In this document: positions 53,445 to 62,896 of the stretch, one piece after another
How the letters are laid out: each line of letters starts with the position of its first letter
Numbering within the stretch: position 1 is the stretch's first letter
Assembly (NCBI RefSeq): GCF_002929275.1
Contig: NZ_PJIK01000001.1
Location: forward strand, 186,001 to 250,000
Length of the DNA stretch: 64,000 nt
Origin: Arthrobacter sp. ZGTC131
GTDB taxonomy: Bacteria; Actinomycetota; Actinomycetes; Actinomycetales; Micrococcaceae
Direction: 5' to 3'
The notes under the pieces: model-generated
The model's database searches: none
Told to the model about the DNA's origin: nothing
The model's input: only the letters and a program-made list of their open reading frames with translations
Position numbers and translations under genes: made by a program

Positions 53445-54542
53445 CTAGAAAATATTCCTCAGCAGCGGAACGCGGCTGGCAGCCAGCGAAACCGCAAAAC
53501 TGCCGGCCAGCGTCACGGCATAGGCAACGGCAATGGGGACCAGCGAAGTTCCGGCAGACACAGCCGGCACCGTCAACCGGATTGCTTCAAAAATGACGAG
53601 GTGGACCAGGAAGACGCCGAAGGTCGCGTTCGACAATTCAATGGTGGCCCTGCCCGCCCGTTCCAGCTTGAGACCGTCACACAGGGATAGCGTCACTATG
53701 AACACGCCGATGGCGGCCAGCGCAACCTGCAATCCCAGATAGGAGACCGGAAAAGCAGCATCCGCCAGCGGCAACAATCCCCGGTGCCCGTATCGCCAGA
53801 TGGCGGCTGCCAGCAGCCCGACAGTCGCCGCAGCTGTCGCCAGCAGTTTCCAGCCGGCCAGCCGAACGTCCTTCAGGGCGTAGCCCGCGAGGAAGTACCC
53901 CACATACGGCATCCAGTGCGTGAAAATGTTGAGCTGGATGGGACGGGATACGCCAAAGAGGCTGAGGATTCCCGGCACCATGTAGTAGATCAGTGCCGCT
54001 GCCAGAAATGTTGCGGCAGCGGCTACGGCCCTGCGCCTGGTTCCGCCGCGCAGGAAGGCGGCCAGCACTGGCGCCAGAAGGTAAAGCCCGGCGATCAGCC
54101 ACAGGAAGTAGAGCTGGGTGAAAACCGATCCGTCCACGAGTAGCTGCAGGACACGCTTCACGGTGAGGTCCTCGCCGCGCATCCACAGCCGCACCCCGAT
54201 CAGGTAGATGAGGTTCCAGGCGATCAGCGCGGGAACCAGCCTGACAGCCCGCCGGCGGTAGAACAGCCCGGGGTCCGCGAGTTGCCGGGAGCCGAGGATG
54301 AGCGCTCCGGAGATCATCACGAAGACCGGAACCACCCAGATCCAGGCGATGTCGAACGTCACGGCGATCCACCACGTCCGGCTGTCCCGCGGCGCCCGTC
54401 CCACCAGATGCCCGAACACGTGGATGGCCACGACCCCGCAGATGCTGACGATCCGGAGGATGTCCAGGCCGAAGTCCCGTTGCCGGGGGCACTCAGAAGG
54501 GCGGGCGTCCGCCTCCGGCGCTGCGCACTGAACAGCGGTCAT
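53445..54542 (-). CDS. Acyltransferase 3 family membrane protein
   Basis: 365 residues with about ten membrane helices. Acyltransferase 3 family start FGLDILRIVSICGVVAIHVF, catalytic His in that helix, RRRAVRLVP basic motif and FFxAGYAL-like IFTHWMPYVGYFLAGYAL. Transfers O-acetyl, succinyl or similar groups to glycans at the membrane. Overlaps the upstream DUF2304 gene by 4 nt. Confidence 0.88.
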   Translation of the reverse strand: MTAVQCAAPEADARPSECPRQRDFGLDILRIVSICGVVAIHVFGHLVGRAPRDSRTWWIAVTFDIAWIWVVPVFVMISGALILGSRQLADPGLFYRRRAVRLVPALIAWNLIYLIGVRLWMRGEDLTVKRVLQLLVDGSVFTQLYFLWLIAGLYLLAPVLAAFLRGGTRRRAVAAAATFLAAALIYYMVPGILSLFGVSRPIQLNIFTHWMPYVGYFLAGYALKDVRLAGWKLLATAAATVGLLAAAIWRYGHRGLLPLADAAFPVSYLGLQVALAAIGVFIVTLSLCDGLKLERAGRATIELSNATFGVFLVHLVIFEAIRLTVPAVSAGTSLVPIAVAYAVTLAGSFAVSLAASRVPLLRNIF

Positions 54543-54949
54543 TGCCCGCCATGGGCCGGCGGGGTCAGCCGCCGTTCGAGCTGTGGCTCACCGCTGGGCT
54601 GTTCCTCGCGGCGGCCCGGCAGTGCCACCTCGTCAAGGGCGATCCGCCGGGACAGCTTGGTCAACGTCGCTTCCATGTGCCGGAAGCGCTGGTACGTCGT
54701 CGCCATGAACACCAGGAAGCTCACCACGAGGCCGTAAAGAACCAAGTCCGTCCCTCTGCCGATGCCCATGAGATGGGCCACGCGGGTCAGAAGTTCGGGG
54801 AAGAAGATGGAAAACGCCGCCACGCACGCGAACAGGACCAGCATGATGCGCCGGATGGCGAGATGCCGTGCGTTGGAGCCGCCGCGCATCAGCGCCAGCG
54901 ACATGATGACGACGGCCAGGACGAGAACTATCTGGACAATGATCTGCAC
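54539..54949 (-). CDS. DUF2304 small membrane protein
   Basis: 136 residues from GTG 54949 (AGGTGA 4 nt before it; a TTG at 54976 inside the neighbour is possible). Three membrane helices, then a charged tail. DUF2304 proteins are regularly paired with GT2 enzymes of the polyprenyl-phosphate glycosyltransferase type, as here. Confidence 0.88.
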   Translation of the reverse strand: MQIIVQIVLVLAVVIMSLALMRGGSNARHLAIRRIMLVLFACVAAFSIFFPELLTRVAHLMGIGRGTDLVLYGLVVSFLVFMATTYQRFRHMEATLTKLSRRIALDEVALPGRREEQPSGEPQLERRLTPPAHGGQ

Positions 54950-54953
54950 AATT

Positions 54954-55619
54954 TCACCTAAAAAAGAGGTCAGCAACGATATTGACCGAGTTCAGCAGAG
55001 ACTGGCCTTTGGACTTGGAATAGTCGGTGTAGACGATTTCGACCGGCTGTTCGACCCAGCGGGGATTCATCTCCGCGAGCTGGTGAACCAGTTCGGAAGC
55101 GTGCGCCATCCGGTTCTGCTGAAGGTTGATGCCCTTGGCAACTCCCGGGCTGAAGGCCCGGAGTCCGTTGTGCGCGTCCGTGAGGGCCATGCCGGTGGCC
55201 AGGCGCGACTGCACGGCGGCCGTACGCAGTACCAGCCGCTTCATGGGGGAGAGCTTGGTCCGGTCATCGAGGAAACGGGATCCCAGCACGACGTCGGCTT
55301 CGCCCGACAGGATGCGGTCCGCCATGGCCCGAGCATCCACGACGCGGTGCTGGCCGTCGGCGTCGAAAGTAATGATGCAATTCAGTTCCGGGTCCTGCAG
55401 CGCATACTCAATGCCCGTCTGGAGCGCGGCCCCCTGCCCCAGATTAACCGGATGTTGAACGACGACGGCGCCTGCCTCCCTGGCGACATCCTGGGAGCCG
55501 TCGGTGCTGCCATCGTCGACACACACAACGTTGGGGAATTCTTTCCTCAGCCCCTCAATGACGGTACCGACGACAGACGCTTCGTTGTACATGGGTATGA
55601 CTATCCAGGTTCGACTCAC
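54954..55619 (-). CDS. GT2 glycosyltransferase, DPM1-like
   Basis: 221 residues. GT-A fold: WIVIPMYNEASVVGTVI, CVDDGSTDGSQ, the DxD-type FDADGQH and HNGLRAFSP. Similar to dolichyl-phosphate mannose synthases, so it probably charges a polyprenyl phosphate with a sugar for outside use. GTG start; the DUF2304 partner follows. Confidence 0.92.
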   Translation of the reverse strand: MSRTWIVIPMYNEASVVGTVIEGLRKEFPNVVCVDDGSTDGSQDVAREAGAVVVQHPVNLGQGAALQTGIEYALQDPELNCIITFDADGQHRVVDARAMADRILSGEADVVLGSRFLDDRTKLSPMKRLVLRTAAVQSRLATGMALTDAHNGLRAFSPGVAKGINLQQNRMAHASELVHQLAEMNPRWVEQPVEIVYTDYSKSKGQSLLNSVNIVADLFFR

Positions 55620-55790
55620 CCGTCAAGTATTCCATAGGGCATGCAGGCGTCGGGTACCTGGAGCTCGGGTGCCCGGACGTTTTGGACGGTAGAGCTTGGA
55701 CGGTGACGCGCAGCCGGAACGGCCTCTCAGCGGCCGCTCCCGGAACACCCGCTCCAGCCCTTGCCGTATTCAACGGTAAAATTGCCTGTT

Positions 55791-57917
55791 GTGTCCCCAA
55801 CTAACCTCGTGACTGACCCGGCTCCAGGACTCCGTGAGGCAAAAAATCGGCCCGTTCCGGCCCTCTTTCGCCCGGAGATCCAAGGCCTGCGCGCCATCGC
55901 CGTGGCCGCCGTCGTGCTGTACCACTTTTGGCCCAGGCAGCTAAGCGGCGGATATGTGGGCGTGGACGTTTTCTTCGTCATCTCGGGATACCTCATCACG
56001 TCCCACATGTACCGGGAGATCGTGCGGACGTCCTCCGTTGGCCTGTTGAAGTTCTGGGCCAGGCGGGTGAGGCGGCTGCTGCCGGCTTCCTTCCTCGTCC
56101 TGTTCGCGTCGCTGGCCGGCGTCTTGCTGTGGGTCCCGTCGACGGTGTGGGAAGTCTCGGCACGGCAGCTGGCGGCCAGCGCGTTCTATGTTCAAAACTG
56201 GGTGTTGGCCAACGACTCTGTCGATTACTCCGCGCAGCACAATGATGCGACCGTCGCCCAGCACTACTGGTCCCTTTCCGTGGAGGAACAGTTCTACGTC
56301 GTTTGGCCGTTGCTGGTTCTCGGGTTGCTTTACCTCACGCCGAAGCTGGCCCGTTCAAAGGGCCCCGCTTCCGCGGCCCTGTCTCCCCGGTCAATCCTCA
56401 TCGGCGGCCCGGCGGTCATTGGCGCAGCCTCCCTGGCGTATTCAATGGCGGTCACGGCAATGGCTCCGTCCATGGCGTACTTCGTCACTCCCGCCCGCGT
56501 CTGGGAGTTCGCGGCCGGCGCGCTCGTGGCCCTGGTTTTCCTGGAGCGCACCCTGGATGGCTGGATGGCCACCGTCCTGGGCTGGGCGGGCATCGGCCTG
56601 ATCGTTGGTTCGTCCGTCATGTTCACGGCAGAGACCCCCTTTCCTGGCTGGACCGCCCTCGTCCCCGTAGGCGGAACGGTGCTGCTCCTGATGGTGTCCG
56701 GCACGGGGACACCGGCCGGCTCACGGTGGTGGCTGTCATCGCGGGGCATGACGTTCGTGGGCGGCATCTCCTATTCCCTCTACTTGTGGCATTGGCCGGT
56801 TCTGATCGTTGCACCGTACGTCCTGGGCCGGCCGGCCGGGCTGCTGGACAAGTGCCTGCTCCTGGCCCTGGTGGTCGTGCTGTCCTGGCTGACAAAAATC
56901 ACGGTGGAAGACCCGATGCGGACCGGCCGCTTCCTCTCGACGCCGCGCCGCGCGTATTTGTTTGCGGCATCCGGAATGGCCATGGTCCTGGTGCTCTCCG
57001 TGGCCCTGACGACATTGGCCTTCGCCGGGAGCGACGGGCAGTCGGCGCAGGTGAACAGCCCTTGTTATGGCCCGGGGGCGCTCGACCCGGCCAACCACTG
57101 TAATTCCGTTACCGGCGAGGGACTTCCGGATCCCGCTCCGGCGGTGGTTGCCCGCCAAAACACGGAACCCTTGTACAAGGGCTGCCAGGGCGACTTCTCC
57201 GGCACTGAATTGGTCTCCTGCGATTTTGGCGTGGAAGAAAGCCAAGCCACGGCCACCGTCGCCCTCGTGGGTGACTCCCACGCAACAGCATGGCTGCCGG
57301 CCATCGAGGTCCTCGCCGAACGGCACAAATGGCACGTCAAGACGTATACGAAGGGCTCGTGCCCGCTCACCGCGGCTTTGCGCGTCCTGCCCTCCGAAGC
57401 GACCGACCGGAACCAGTCAGACTGTTGGGCATGGGGCAAGAAACTTCAGGAAAAGCTCGCCGCGGATAAAGAGGTCAGTACGGTCTTCACGGCGGCCTAT
57501 TCATCGGCCTACACGTACAAATCGGCGCCCGGCGTTGAACTCAGGGACCCCGCGGTGGAGGGCTTCACCACGGTTTGGAAGGGATTGCTCGCGTCAGGTA
57601 AGCGGGTGGTCGCTTTCGACGACGTTCCGCGCACCAACGGCCAGTATGTTCCAACCTGTCTTGCGGCTAACAACGGGGATCCGCTCGCCTGTGCCACCAC
57701 TGTGGACAAGGCCTTCCCTAAAGGAACGGCCATAACGCATGCAGCGGCGAGCTTGAAGGCCCCTGGGTTCACCCGCATTCCGCTCCGCAGCGAATTCTGC
57801 GACGCGAAGCTGTGCTATCCGCAGCTCGGCGCTGTGATTGTCTACCGGGACTACTCGCACATTAGCGCGGAGTATTCGCGGGCACTCGCGCCGTTCGTTG
57901 ACCGGCAACTGTCCTGA
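55791..57917 (+). CDS. Acyltransferase 3 protein with C-terminal SGNH domain (OafA-like)
   Basis: 708 residues from GTG 55791 (a TTG at 55761 and GTG 55809 are alternatives). N-terminal acyltransferase-3 membrane part (about 25-390; RPEIQGLRAIAVAAVVLYHF, GYVGVDVFFVISGYLI, ARRVRRLLPASFLV, SLSVEEQFYVVWPL) and an outer SGNH part (about 440-708) with GDSHATAWLPA and the C-terminal DYSHISAEYS. Together they O-acetylate a surface glycan outside. A -10 TAAAAT (55777-55782) close to the GTG suggests a leaderless mRNA. Confidence 0.93.
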   Translation: MSPTNLVTDPAPGLREAKNRPVPALFRPEIQGLRAIAVAAVVLYHFWPRQLSGGYVGVDVFFVISGYLITSHMYREIVRTSSVGLLKFWARRVRRLLPASFLVLFASLAGVLLWVPSTVWEVSARQLAASAFYVQNWVLANDSVDYSAQHNDATVAQHYWSLSVEEQFYVVWPLLVLGLLYLTPKLARSKGPASAALSPRSILIGGPAVIGAASLAYSMAVTAMAPSMAYFVTPARVWEFAAGALVALVFLERTLDGWMATVLGWAGIGLIVGSSVMFTAETPFPGWTALVPVGGTVLLLMVSGTGTPAGSRWWLSSRGMTFVGGISYSLYLWHWPVLIVAPYVLGRPAGLLDKCLLLALVVVLSWLTKITVEDPMRTGRFLSTPRRAYLFAASGMAMVLVLSVALTTLAFAGSDGQSAQVNSPCYGPGALDPANHCNSVTGEGLPDPAPAVVARQNTEPLYKGCQGDFSGTELVSCDFGVEESQATATVALVGDSHATAWLPAIEVLAERHKWHVKTYTKGSCPLTAALRVLPSEATDRNQSDCWAWGKKLQEKLAADKEVSTVFTAAYSSAYTYKSAPGVELRDPAVEGFTTVWKGLLASGKRVVAFDDVPRTNGQYVPTCLAANNGDPLACATTVDKAFPKGTAITHAAASLKAPGFTRIPLRSEFCDAKLCYPQLGAVIVYRDYSHISAEYSRALAPFVDRQLS

Positions 57918-57927
57918 GGCGGGGCGG

Positions 57928-57961
57928 CGGCTATTGGCTCCGGAGACGGGGCCAATAGCCG
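57928..57961. terminator. Convergent terminator
   Basis: CGGCTATTGGC and its exact complement GCCAATAGCCG (57928-57938, 57951-57961), stem extendable by three pairs, between two convergent genes. Confidence 0.7.
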
Positions 57962-57995
57962 GCGGCGAGCCGCGTGCGGCCAGTATTGAACGGCA

Positions 57996-58490
57996 TCAGC
58001 TTCCGGCGGCGTTTCTGAGCGCATGCAGCATCGCCACCGGACCGTGCACCAGCCCGGCCGCTGTCCTGTTTCGCAGCTGCCACACGGACCGGTCAGCGGT
58101 GATGTCGGCGGCGACCACGACGTCGGACGCACTAAAGGTCTCCACCAAATCTGCCCGACCGGCCATCGTCCGGGCCAGCCGGCGGGACTCCAGGTTGTCC
58201 CGCACCAGCCGCGCCACCACCCCCACGGGGCCGGCTTTTGATGCCAGAGCGGACACGAGCGACGTGAGGCGGCCGGCCCGGGGTTTCGGCAGGGCAACCA
58301 CACTCACACGGTCGTCGGCAGGCGTGACTGTTGTCTCGCCGTCGTGCGTGTACACAGCAGTCCCACTGATATGGCCACCGGCATCCCCCACAGCCGCAGC
58401 GGCACGATTCCACAGATCATCGATGACTGCCTGCGGGTGAGCGCTGCGGCCGACGAGGATGCTGATGTGAAGCGATTTCCCATCCCTCAT
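57996..58490 (-). CDS. Unrecognised 164-residue protein of the glycan cluster
   Basis: 164 residues, starts MRDGKSLHISILVGRSAHPQ. No signal or membrane helix. Two-part alpha/beta look: AVIDDLWNRAAAAVGDAG, then SDVVVAADITADRSVWQLRN near the end, where the phrase recalls the donor side of GT-B folds. ATG overlaps the stop of the upstream glycosyltransferase by 4 nt, so it is expressed with it. It may be a partner of that transferase or a transferase-derived fragment. I do not know the family. Confidence 0.75.
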   Translation of the reverse strand: MRDGKSLHISILVGRSAHPQAVIDDLWNRAAAAVGDAGGHISGTAVYTHDGETTVTPADDRVSVVALPKPRAGRLTSLVSALASKAGPVGVVARLVRDNLESRRLARTMAGRADLVETFSASDVVVAADITADRSVWQLRNRTAAGLVHGPVAMLHALRNAAGS

Positions 58491-59830
58491 GCCTGGGTCC
58501 TTTCGCTGTTGGCGGGCAGCGTCTGCGCCACCGAGAGTCCTGCGATCCCGCGGAGTTCTGAAATCACGGGCTCAAGTATGGTGCTGCGGAGAAATTGCTG
58601 ACCGTAGGCCCAGGCAGCATCCCAGCGTTCGACGTCGGGGTTCTTCAGTGCTTCGGCGCACTCACGAAGCGCATTGGCGATGCCTTCGGCAGTGAGCTCC
58701 TTCGCCGGAAACCATAGCGGGTAGTCGCGCAGCAGGTCAGTTGCGGCGTTTTCCATGTCATGGACCGAAACGATCGGCAGACCCGTGGCAAGGTACTCCG
58801 TGGTCTTGCCGCCTGTGACGTATTGGCCGGTCGAAAGCAGAAGGATCAGGGCATCCAGCGTGCCGTAGAACCCGGCGACATCCCGCTTCGAGATGGGGCC
58901 GTCGTAGCGGAGCCCATTTTGGCGGGCCGCCCCGAAAATTTGCAGGATCTCCGCACCGGCGGCTCCGGATGCACTCAGTTTTCCACGGAAGACCGCGTCC
59001 GCCGATGACGCCTCGGGTCCGAAGGCGCCGGCCCAGCCGTCCAGGAACTCCTGCAAGGGCATGTTCACGTACTGAAGCGTGCCGAGGTAGCCAAAGCGCG
59101 GGTGGTCTGTACCGCCAACCGCCGGCTTGGCGTGGCCGGGCTGGGGATCGAACCCGTTGGCCACGACACGCATATTCTCGGCAGAGTCGGGATACCGGCG
59201 GGCGTATTCGTCCTTGATCTGACTGTTGACGAACCAGATCTGCGCGGCATCCGCGAGGTACCGCGCTTCGAGCTGACCCAGGGAGCTGTCCGGGCTGAAA
59301 TCCTCTGCACCGCTGATGGTGTTGAAGGCCCAGGCATCCCGGTAGTCCATAACGTACGGGACTCCGTTCAGGGCCCGGGCGACGCCAAAGGCAACGTACG
59401 GGCTGGCGGAAGCCATGACCAGGTCGACGGGTTTGTCGGCATGTACCTGCCGGGACGCCGCGGAGGCAGGTTCCAGCCAGCTGCCGTGAAAGTCCTCCGG
59501 AAAGTCGCGGCGGCTCCGGCGGCGGCGTGCTTCCTTCCACAGGTAGGGAGCCTCGATCCTGAACCGTGAGTAGCGGCGCAGGTCGCCCCTCGCAGGCTCC
59601 TCCGCGCCTCCGTCGTCAACGGCGACGACACGGATGCTGGGGTCGATCGATGCGGCCAGTTTCTCGTCCACTCCGGAGATCTGCGACCAGACCTCAGGAT
59701 CGACGGTAATGACCGTCACGTCCCAGCCGTCTTTGGCAAAGGCGTTGGCGACGGCCGTGCACCGGTACACGGATGAAGCCGTGCTGGGAGGAAACGCAAA
59801 AGCAATGTAGAGAAGGTGGGGTCTGGTCAT
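58487..59830 (-). CDS. Glycosyltransferase, GT4-like
   Basis: 447 residues. GT-B fold: MTRPHLLYIAFAFPPSTASS at the start (glycine-poor N-loop), VPYVMDYRDAWAFN, C-terminal ILLLSTGQYVTGGKTTEYLA with the EX7E-like region of GT4. Overlaps the neighbours on both sides by 4 nt: a three-gene coupled set 60795-57996. Confidence 0.9.
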   Translation of the reverse strand: MTRPHLLYIAFAFPPSTASSVYRCTAVANAFAKDGWDVTVITVDPEVWSQISGVDEKLAASIDPSIRVVAVDDGGAEEPARGDLRRYSRFRIEAPYLWKEARRRRSRRDFPEDFHGSWLEPASAASRQVHADKPVDLVMASASPYVAFGVARALNGVPYVMDYRDAWAFNTISGAEDFSPDSSLGQLEARYLADAAQIWFVNSQIKDEYARRYPDSAENMRVVANGFDPQPGHAKPAVGGTDHPRFGYLGTLQYVNMPLQEFLDGWAGAFGPEASSADAVFRGKLSASGAAGAEILQIFGAARQNGLRYDGPISKRDVAGFYGTLDALILLLSTGQYVTGGKTTEYLATGLPIVSVHDMENAATDLLRDYPLWFPAKELTAEGIANALRECAEALKNPDVERWDAAWAYGQQFLRSTILEPVISELRGIAGLSVAQTLPANSERTQA

Positions 59831-60795
59831 CCTGCGGTTCCTAGTACTTTGGCGTATCCGGCTTCGAGCCGCGGCAGGAGGGCGGCCGCACCGTGATTGT
59901 TCCGGACATAGGCCGGGCCTCCCAGCCGGGCGGAGGTGGCCCTGGGATCAGCCAGCGCGTCCCTGACAGCCTGTCCCACCTCGGACCGTTGCACATCAAC
60001 AACTGCCAGGTCCGCCGGGTAACCCTCAATGTGATCCGCGAAGACGGTAGGCACTCCGATGGCCATGGCCTGCAACTCACTCAGACCAAGAACGCCTGTG
60101 ATCTGCCCGACAGCCACGTGAGCCGTGGACAGCTCCCTAAGGAATTCGTTCTTGGGCATACGCGGGAGGAGCGTGATTCCCAGCCGGGCCGCTTCGGCCG
60201 CGCGGTCTCCCCAGTTCAGGCCGACGACGTCCACCTCCCCGCCGGAACCGACCGCGGAAACCACCTCCGCCGCGGTCTGCAGCAGTGCGTCTCCGCCTTT
60301 GGAGGCGTCCCACCGTGACGGGAAGAACACCCGAGGCTTCGGGGCCGGATTCCAGCCTGGAAGTTCAGCCATATCCACGGGGGCCGGCAGATACTCCGCG
60401 TCCGGCCTTGCCTGCTCGGCCTTTTCCCGCAGATCGGGAGTGGTGTACCAGACGTGGCCTGCGCCATCGACGTCTTCCTTCATCACTGCATGGTGCTGGT
60501 CCTGCCAGTAATTCTCACGGATGTCGGTTCCGTGCAGTGTCAGCGTGTAAGGGCGGGCGAAGGAGCCCCTGGCCCACTTGGCCCGGCCGCCCATGTTCAC
60601 ATGCCACACCTGGGTTCGGGGGTAGGCCAGGGCCTGCTCAAGCCGGAACCGGTAATACGCAGCTTTGGTTCCGCCGCGGGTCCAGGGGCCCTGGATGATT
60701 TTCCATGGCATTCCCTGCCTGCGGCCTTCCCGCACAAAGACCTTGCCGACATCCGCACAATCGAACAGCTGTGTCACCCGAATTCCCTGACTCAT
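59827..60795 (-). CDS. Glycosyltransferase, paralogue of the one at 62873
   Basis: 322 residues, GT-B-like with only a short N-terminal part. Shared with 62873-63877: RPYTLTLHGTDIR, ARPDAEYLPAPVD, VFFPSRWDASKG, GLNWG, AHVAVGQITG and a C-terminal DPRATSARLGG. First gene of the coupled minus-strand set. Likely adds related sugars in the same glycan. Confidence 0.88.
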   Translation of the reverse strand: MSQGIRVTQLFDCADVGKVFVREGRRQGMPWKIIQGPWTRGGTKAAYYRFRLEQALAYPRTQVWHVNMGGRAKWARGSFARPYTLTLHGTDIRENYWQDQHHAVMKEDVDGAGHVWYTTPDLREKAEQARPDAEYLPAPVDMAELPGWNPAPKPRVFFPSRWDASKGGDALLQTAAEVVSAVGSGGEVDVVGLNWGDRAAEAARLGITLLPRMPKNEFLRELSTAHVAVGQITGVLGLSELQAMAIGVPTVFADHIEGYPADLAVVDVQRSEVGQAVRDALADPRATSARLGGPAYVRNNHGAAALLPRLEAGYAKVLGTAG

Positions 60796-60952
60796 GCCAA
60801 CATCATCTCATCCACCACACGCGTCAGTTTTCGCGGCGGCCGCTCGCCTGCGCCGAGGGCCCGGTCGGAACTGGCCGGCGCCCGACGGGGGCAATGGAGG
60901 GCGACGCGTAGTATTGGAAGGGATTCTGTCCCTTGCCGTTCTGGAGTAATTC

Positions 60953-62824
60953 TTGAGACACCTGCGCCGCACCCTGCGCGAACTGCTGCCCCTTCTGCCG
61001 CCGAATGCACGAAGGTTCCTGCTGCTCTTCGGCGTACTGTCGGCTGTTCTGGCTCTTCTCGATGCCGGAGCCCTCGGTGTGTTCGCGCTCGTGCTGAACC
61101 AGATCCTCAAGGGCGGGAGCATGAACCTTCCGGTGGTCGGATCCGTTAGCCAGGAGTTCGGTTTGCTCATGCTGGTCGGCTCCGCACTGGTGATGATCCT
61201 CAAGTCTGTGCTGAACATCTGGCTGCAATGGGTCTCAACCCGGAAATTCGCGGACTACGAGCTCGAAATCGGCACCATACTGTTCCAGAGCTATATCCGT
61301 GCACCCTGGACCGAACGCATGAAGCGCTCCACCGCGGAACTGGTTCGGATGATCGACGTCGGAATCGCCAACACCGTCTCGGGCGTACTCTTCCCGGCCG
61401 TAACCCTGCCGGCCATGGCCCTGACGTTCGTCTCGGTGCTGGTGGTCCTGATCGGCGCTTCCTGGCAGACGGCCCTCGTCACCGTCATCTATCTCGGCGG
61501 CATCGCGGCGTTCCTTTACCTCTGGCTTTCCAAGAAGTCCTACGAGGCCGGCAAGGTGAACCGCGACGCCGCAATGCGCATGTCCACGCTTGTGGCTGAA
61601 ATGCTCGGTGCGCTCAAGGAAATCACCCTTCGCGACAAGGCGGAGGAAGTGGGCGCAATCGTCATGCACAGCCGCGAACGGGCGGCCCGGTCGCGGTCGA
61701 ACATCCGGTTCATGGGCTCGGTGCCCAAGTTCGTGATCGACATGGCACTTATCGGCGGCTTCCTCCTGATCGGCACGGTCGGATATTTGATCGGCGGTAT
61801 TGAGGCTGCGATGTCCTCGGTGGCCATCTTCGGCCTGGCCGGGTTCAAGATGGTTCCTGCCCTCACCGCAATGCAGTCTCAGCTGACTTTGGTGCAGTCC
61901 ACGCTCCCCTATACAGAGACAGTCATGCGCGACATCCGCGACGCCGCTGAGTTCCGCAAGTACGCCGAGAAGCTGGGCAAGACGCCCATCAAGGGCGCGC
62001 CGCGAATGCTTGAGCTGAAAGACGTTGAGTTCACCTACCCCGGCGCGGGCGTCCCCGCCGTGCGGAACATCAACCTCCGGCTGCCAATTGGCTCCTCCGT
62101 GGGAGTGGTCGGGCAGTCGGGCGCCGGCAAGTCTACGCTGATCGACATTTTCCTTGGGCTCCTGACCCCTTCTAAAGGCACGATGACCCTCGATGGCGTC
62201 CCTCTTGAGGACGTTCTTTCGGACTGGCGCAAGCGGGTGGGCTACGTCCCGCAGGAAGTTGCGATCTTTGACGGCTCGGTGGCCCAGAACGTCGCACTCA
62301 CCTGGGGCGGCGACATTGACGAAGACCGGGTCAGGACGGCTCTTCAGCGGGCCCAGCTCCTGGAAACCATCGAAGCCCGCAAGGACGGCATCCACGGACG
62401 CGTCGGCGAACGCGGCCTCGCCCTGTCCGGCGGCCAGCGCCAGCGCCTCGGCATCGCCCGCGCCCTGTACACGGACCCCTTGGTGCTCGTCCTCGACGAA
62501 GCCACCAGTGCCTTGGACACGTCCACCGAAGCTGCGGTGGCGAAGGCCATCAGCGAACTCCACGGCGAGATCACGGTCATTTCGGTCGCCCACCGGCTCT
62601 CGACCATCCGCAACAACGACCAGATCTGCTTCATGAAGGAAGGCACCATCGTGTCGCACGGCACCTTCGACGAAGTCGTCGCGGTCAACCCTGATTTCGC
62701 CCAGCAGGCAGCCCTCGCGGGGCTCCACACGCCGGAGCGTTCTGCGCCTCTCGCCTCGGTTTCGGCCGGACCGGCGACGGCGGCCCGGGACACTGACGGA
62801 ACTGTTCCGGGCGGCTCCAGCTAG
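60953..62824 (+). CDS. ABC exporter, membrane-ATPase fusion (polysaccharide/lipid type)
   Basis: 623 residues. Six-helix membrane domain (1-320) and ATPase domain (about 345-590): Walker A GQSGAGKST, Q-loop YVPQEVAIFDG, signature LSGGQRQR, Walker B LVLDEATSALD, H-loop VAHRLS. Similar to PglK/MsbA-like flippases, so it probably flips lipid-linked glycan. TTG 60953 with GGAG 6 nt upstream. A -10 TAGTAT lies near 60908. It lies between two paralogous glycosyltransferases on the other strand. Confidence 0.9.
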   Translation: MRHLRRTLRELLPLLPPNARRFLLLFGVLSAVLALLDAGALGVFALVLNQILKGGSMNLPVVGSVSQEFGLLMLVGSALVMILKSVLNIWLQWVSTRKFADYELEIGTILFQSYIRAPWTERMKRSTAELVRMIDVGIANTVSGVLFPAVTLPAMALTFVSVLVVLIGASWQTALVTVIYLGGIAAFLYLWLSKKSYEAGKVNRDAAMRMSTLVAEMLGALKEITLRDKAEEVGAIVMHSRERAARSRSNIRFMGSVPKFVIDMALIGGFLLIGTVGYLIGGIEAAMSSVAIFGLAGFKMVPALTAMQSQLTLVQSTLPYTETVMRDIRDAAEFRKYAEKLGKTPIKGAPRMLELKDVEFTYPGAGVPAVRNINLRLPIGSSVGVVGQSGAGKSTLIDIFLGLLTPSKGTMTLDGVPLEDVLSDWRKRVGYVPQEVAIFDGSVAQNVALTWGGDIDEDRVRTALQRAQLLETIEARKDGIHGRVGERGLALSGGQRQRLGIARALYTDPLVLVLDEATSALDTSTEAAVAKAISELHGEITVISVAHRLSTIRNNDQICFMKEGTIVSHGTFDEVVAVNPDFAQQAALAGLHTPERSAPLASVSAGPATAARDTDGTVPGGSS

Positions 62825-62833
62825 GCAGCGCAC

Positions 62834-62896
62834 GCCGGCCGCGGTCGGCTAGGCCGTGCCGGCCGCGATCGGCTAGGCCGTGCCAGCCGCGATCTG
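62834..62896. repeat. 24-bp tandem repeat overlapping a gene end
   Basis: Copies at 62834-62857 and 62858-62881 differ at one base; a partial third at 62882-62896 lies in the last codons of the glycosyltransferase. On the minus strand each unit carries the same tail IAAGTA and stop TAG. Confidence 0.85.
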
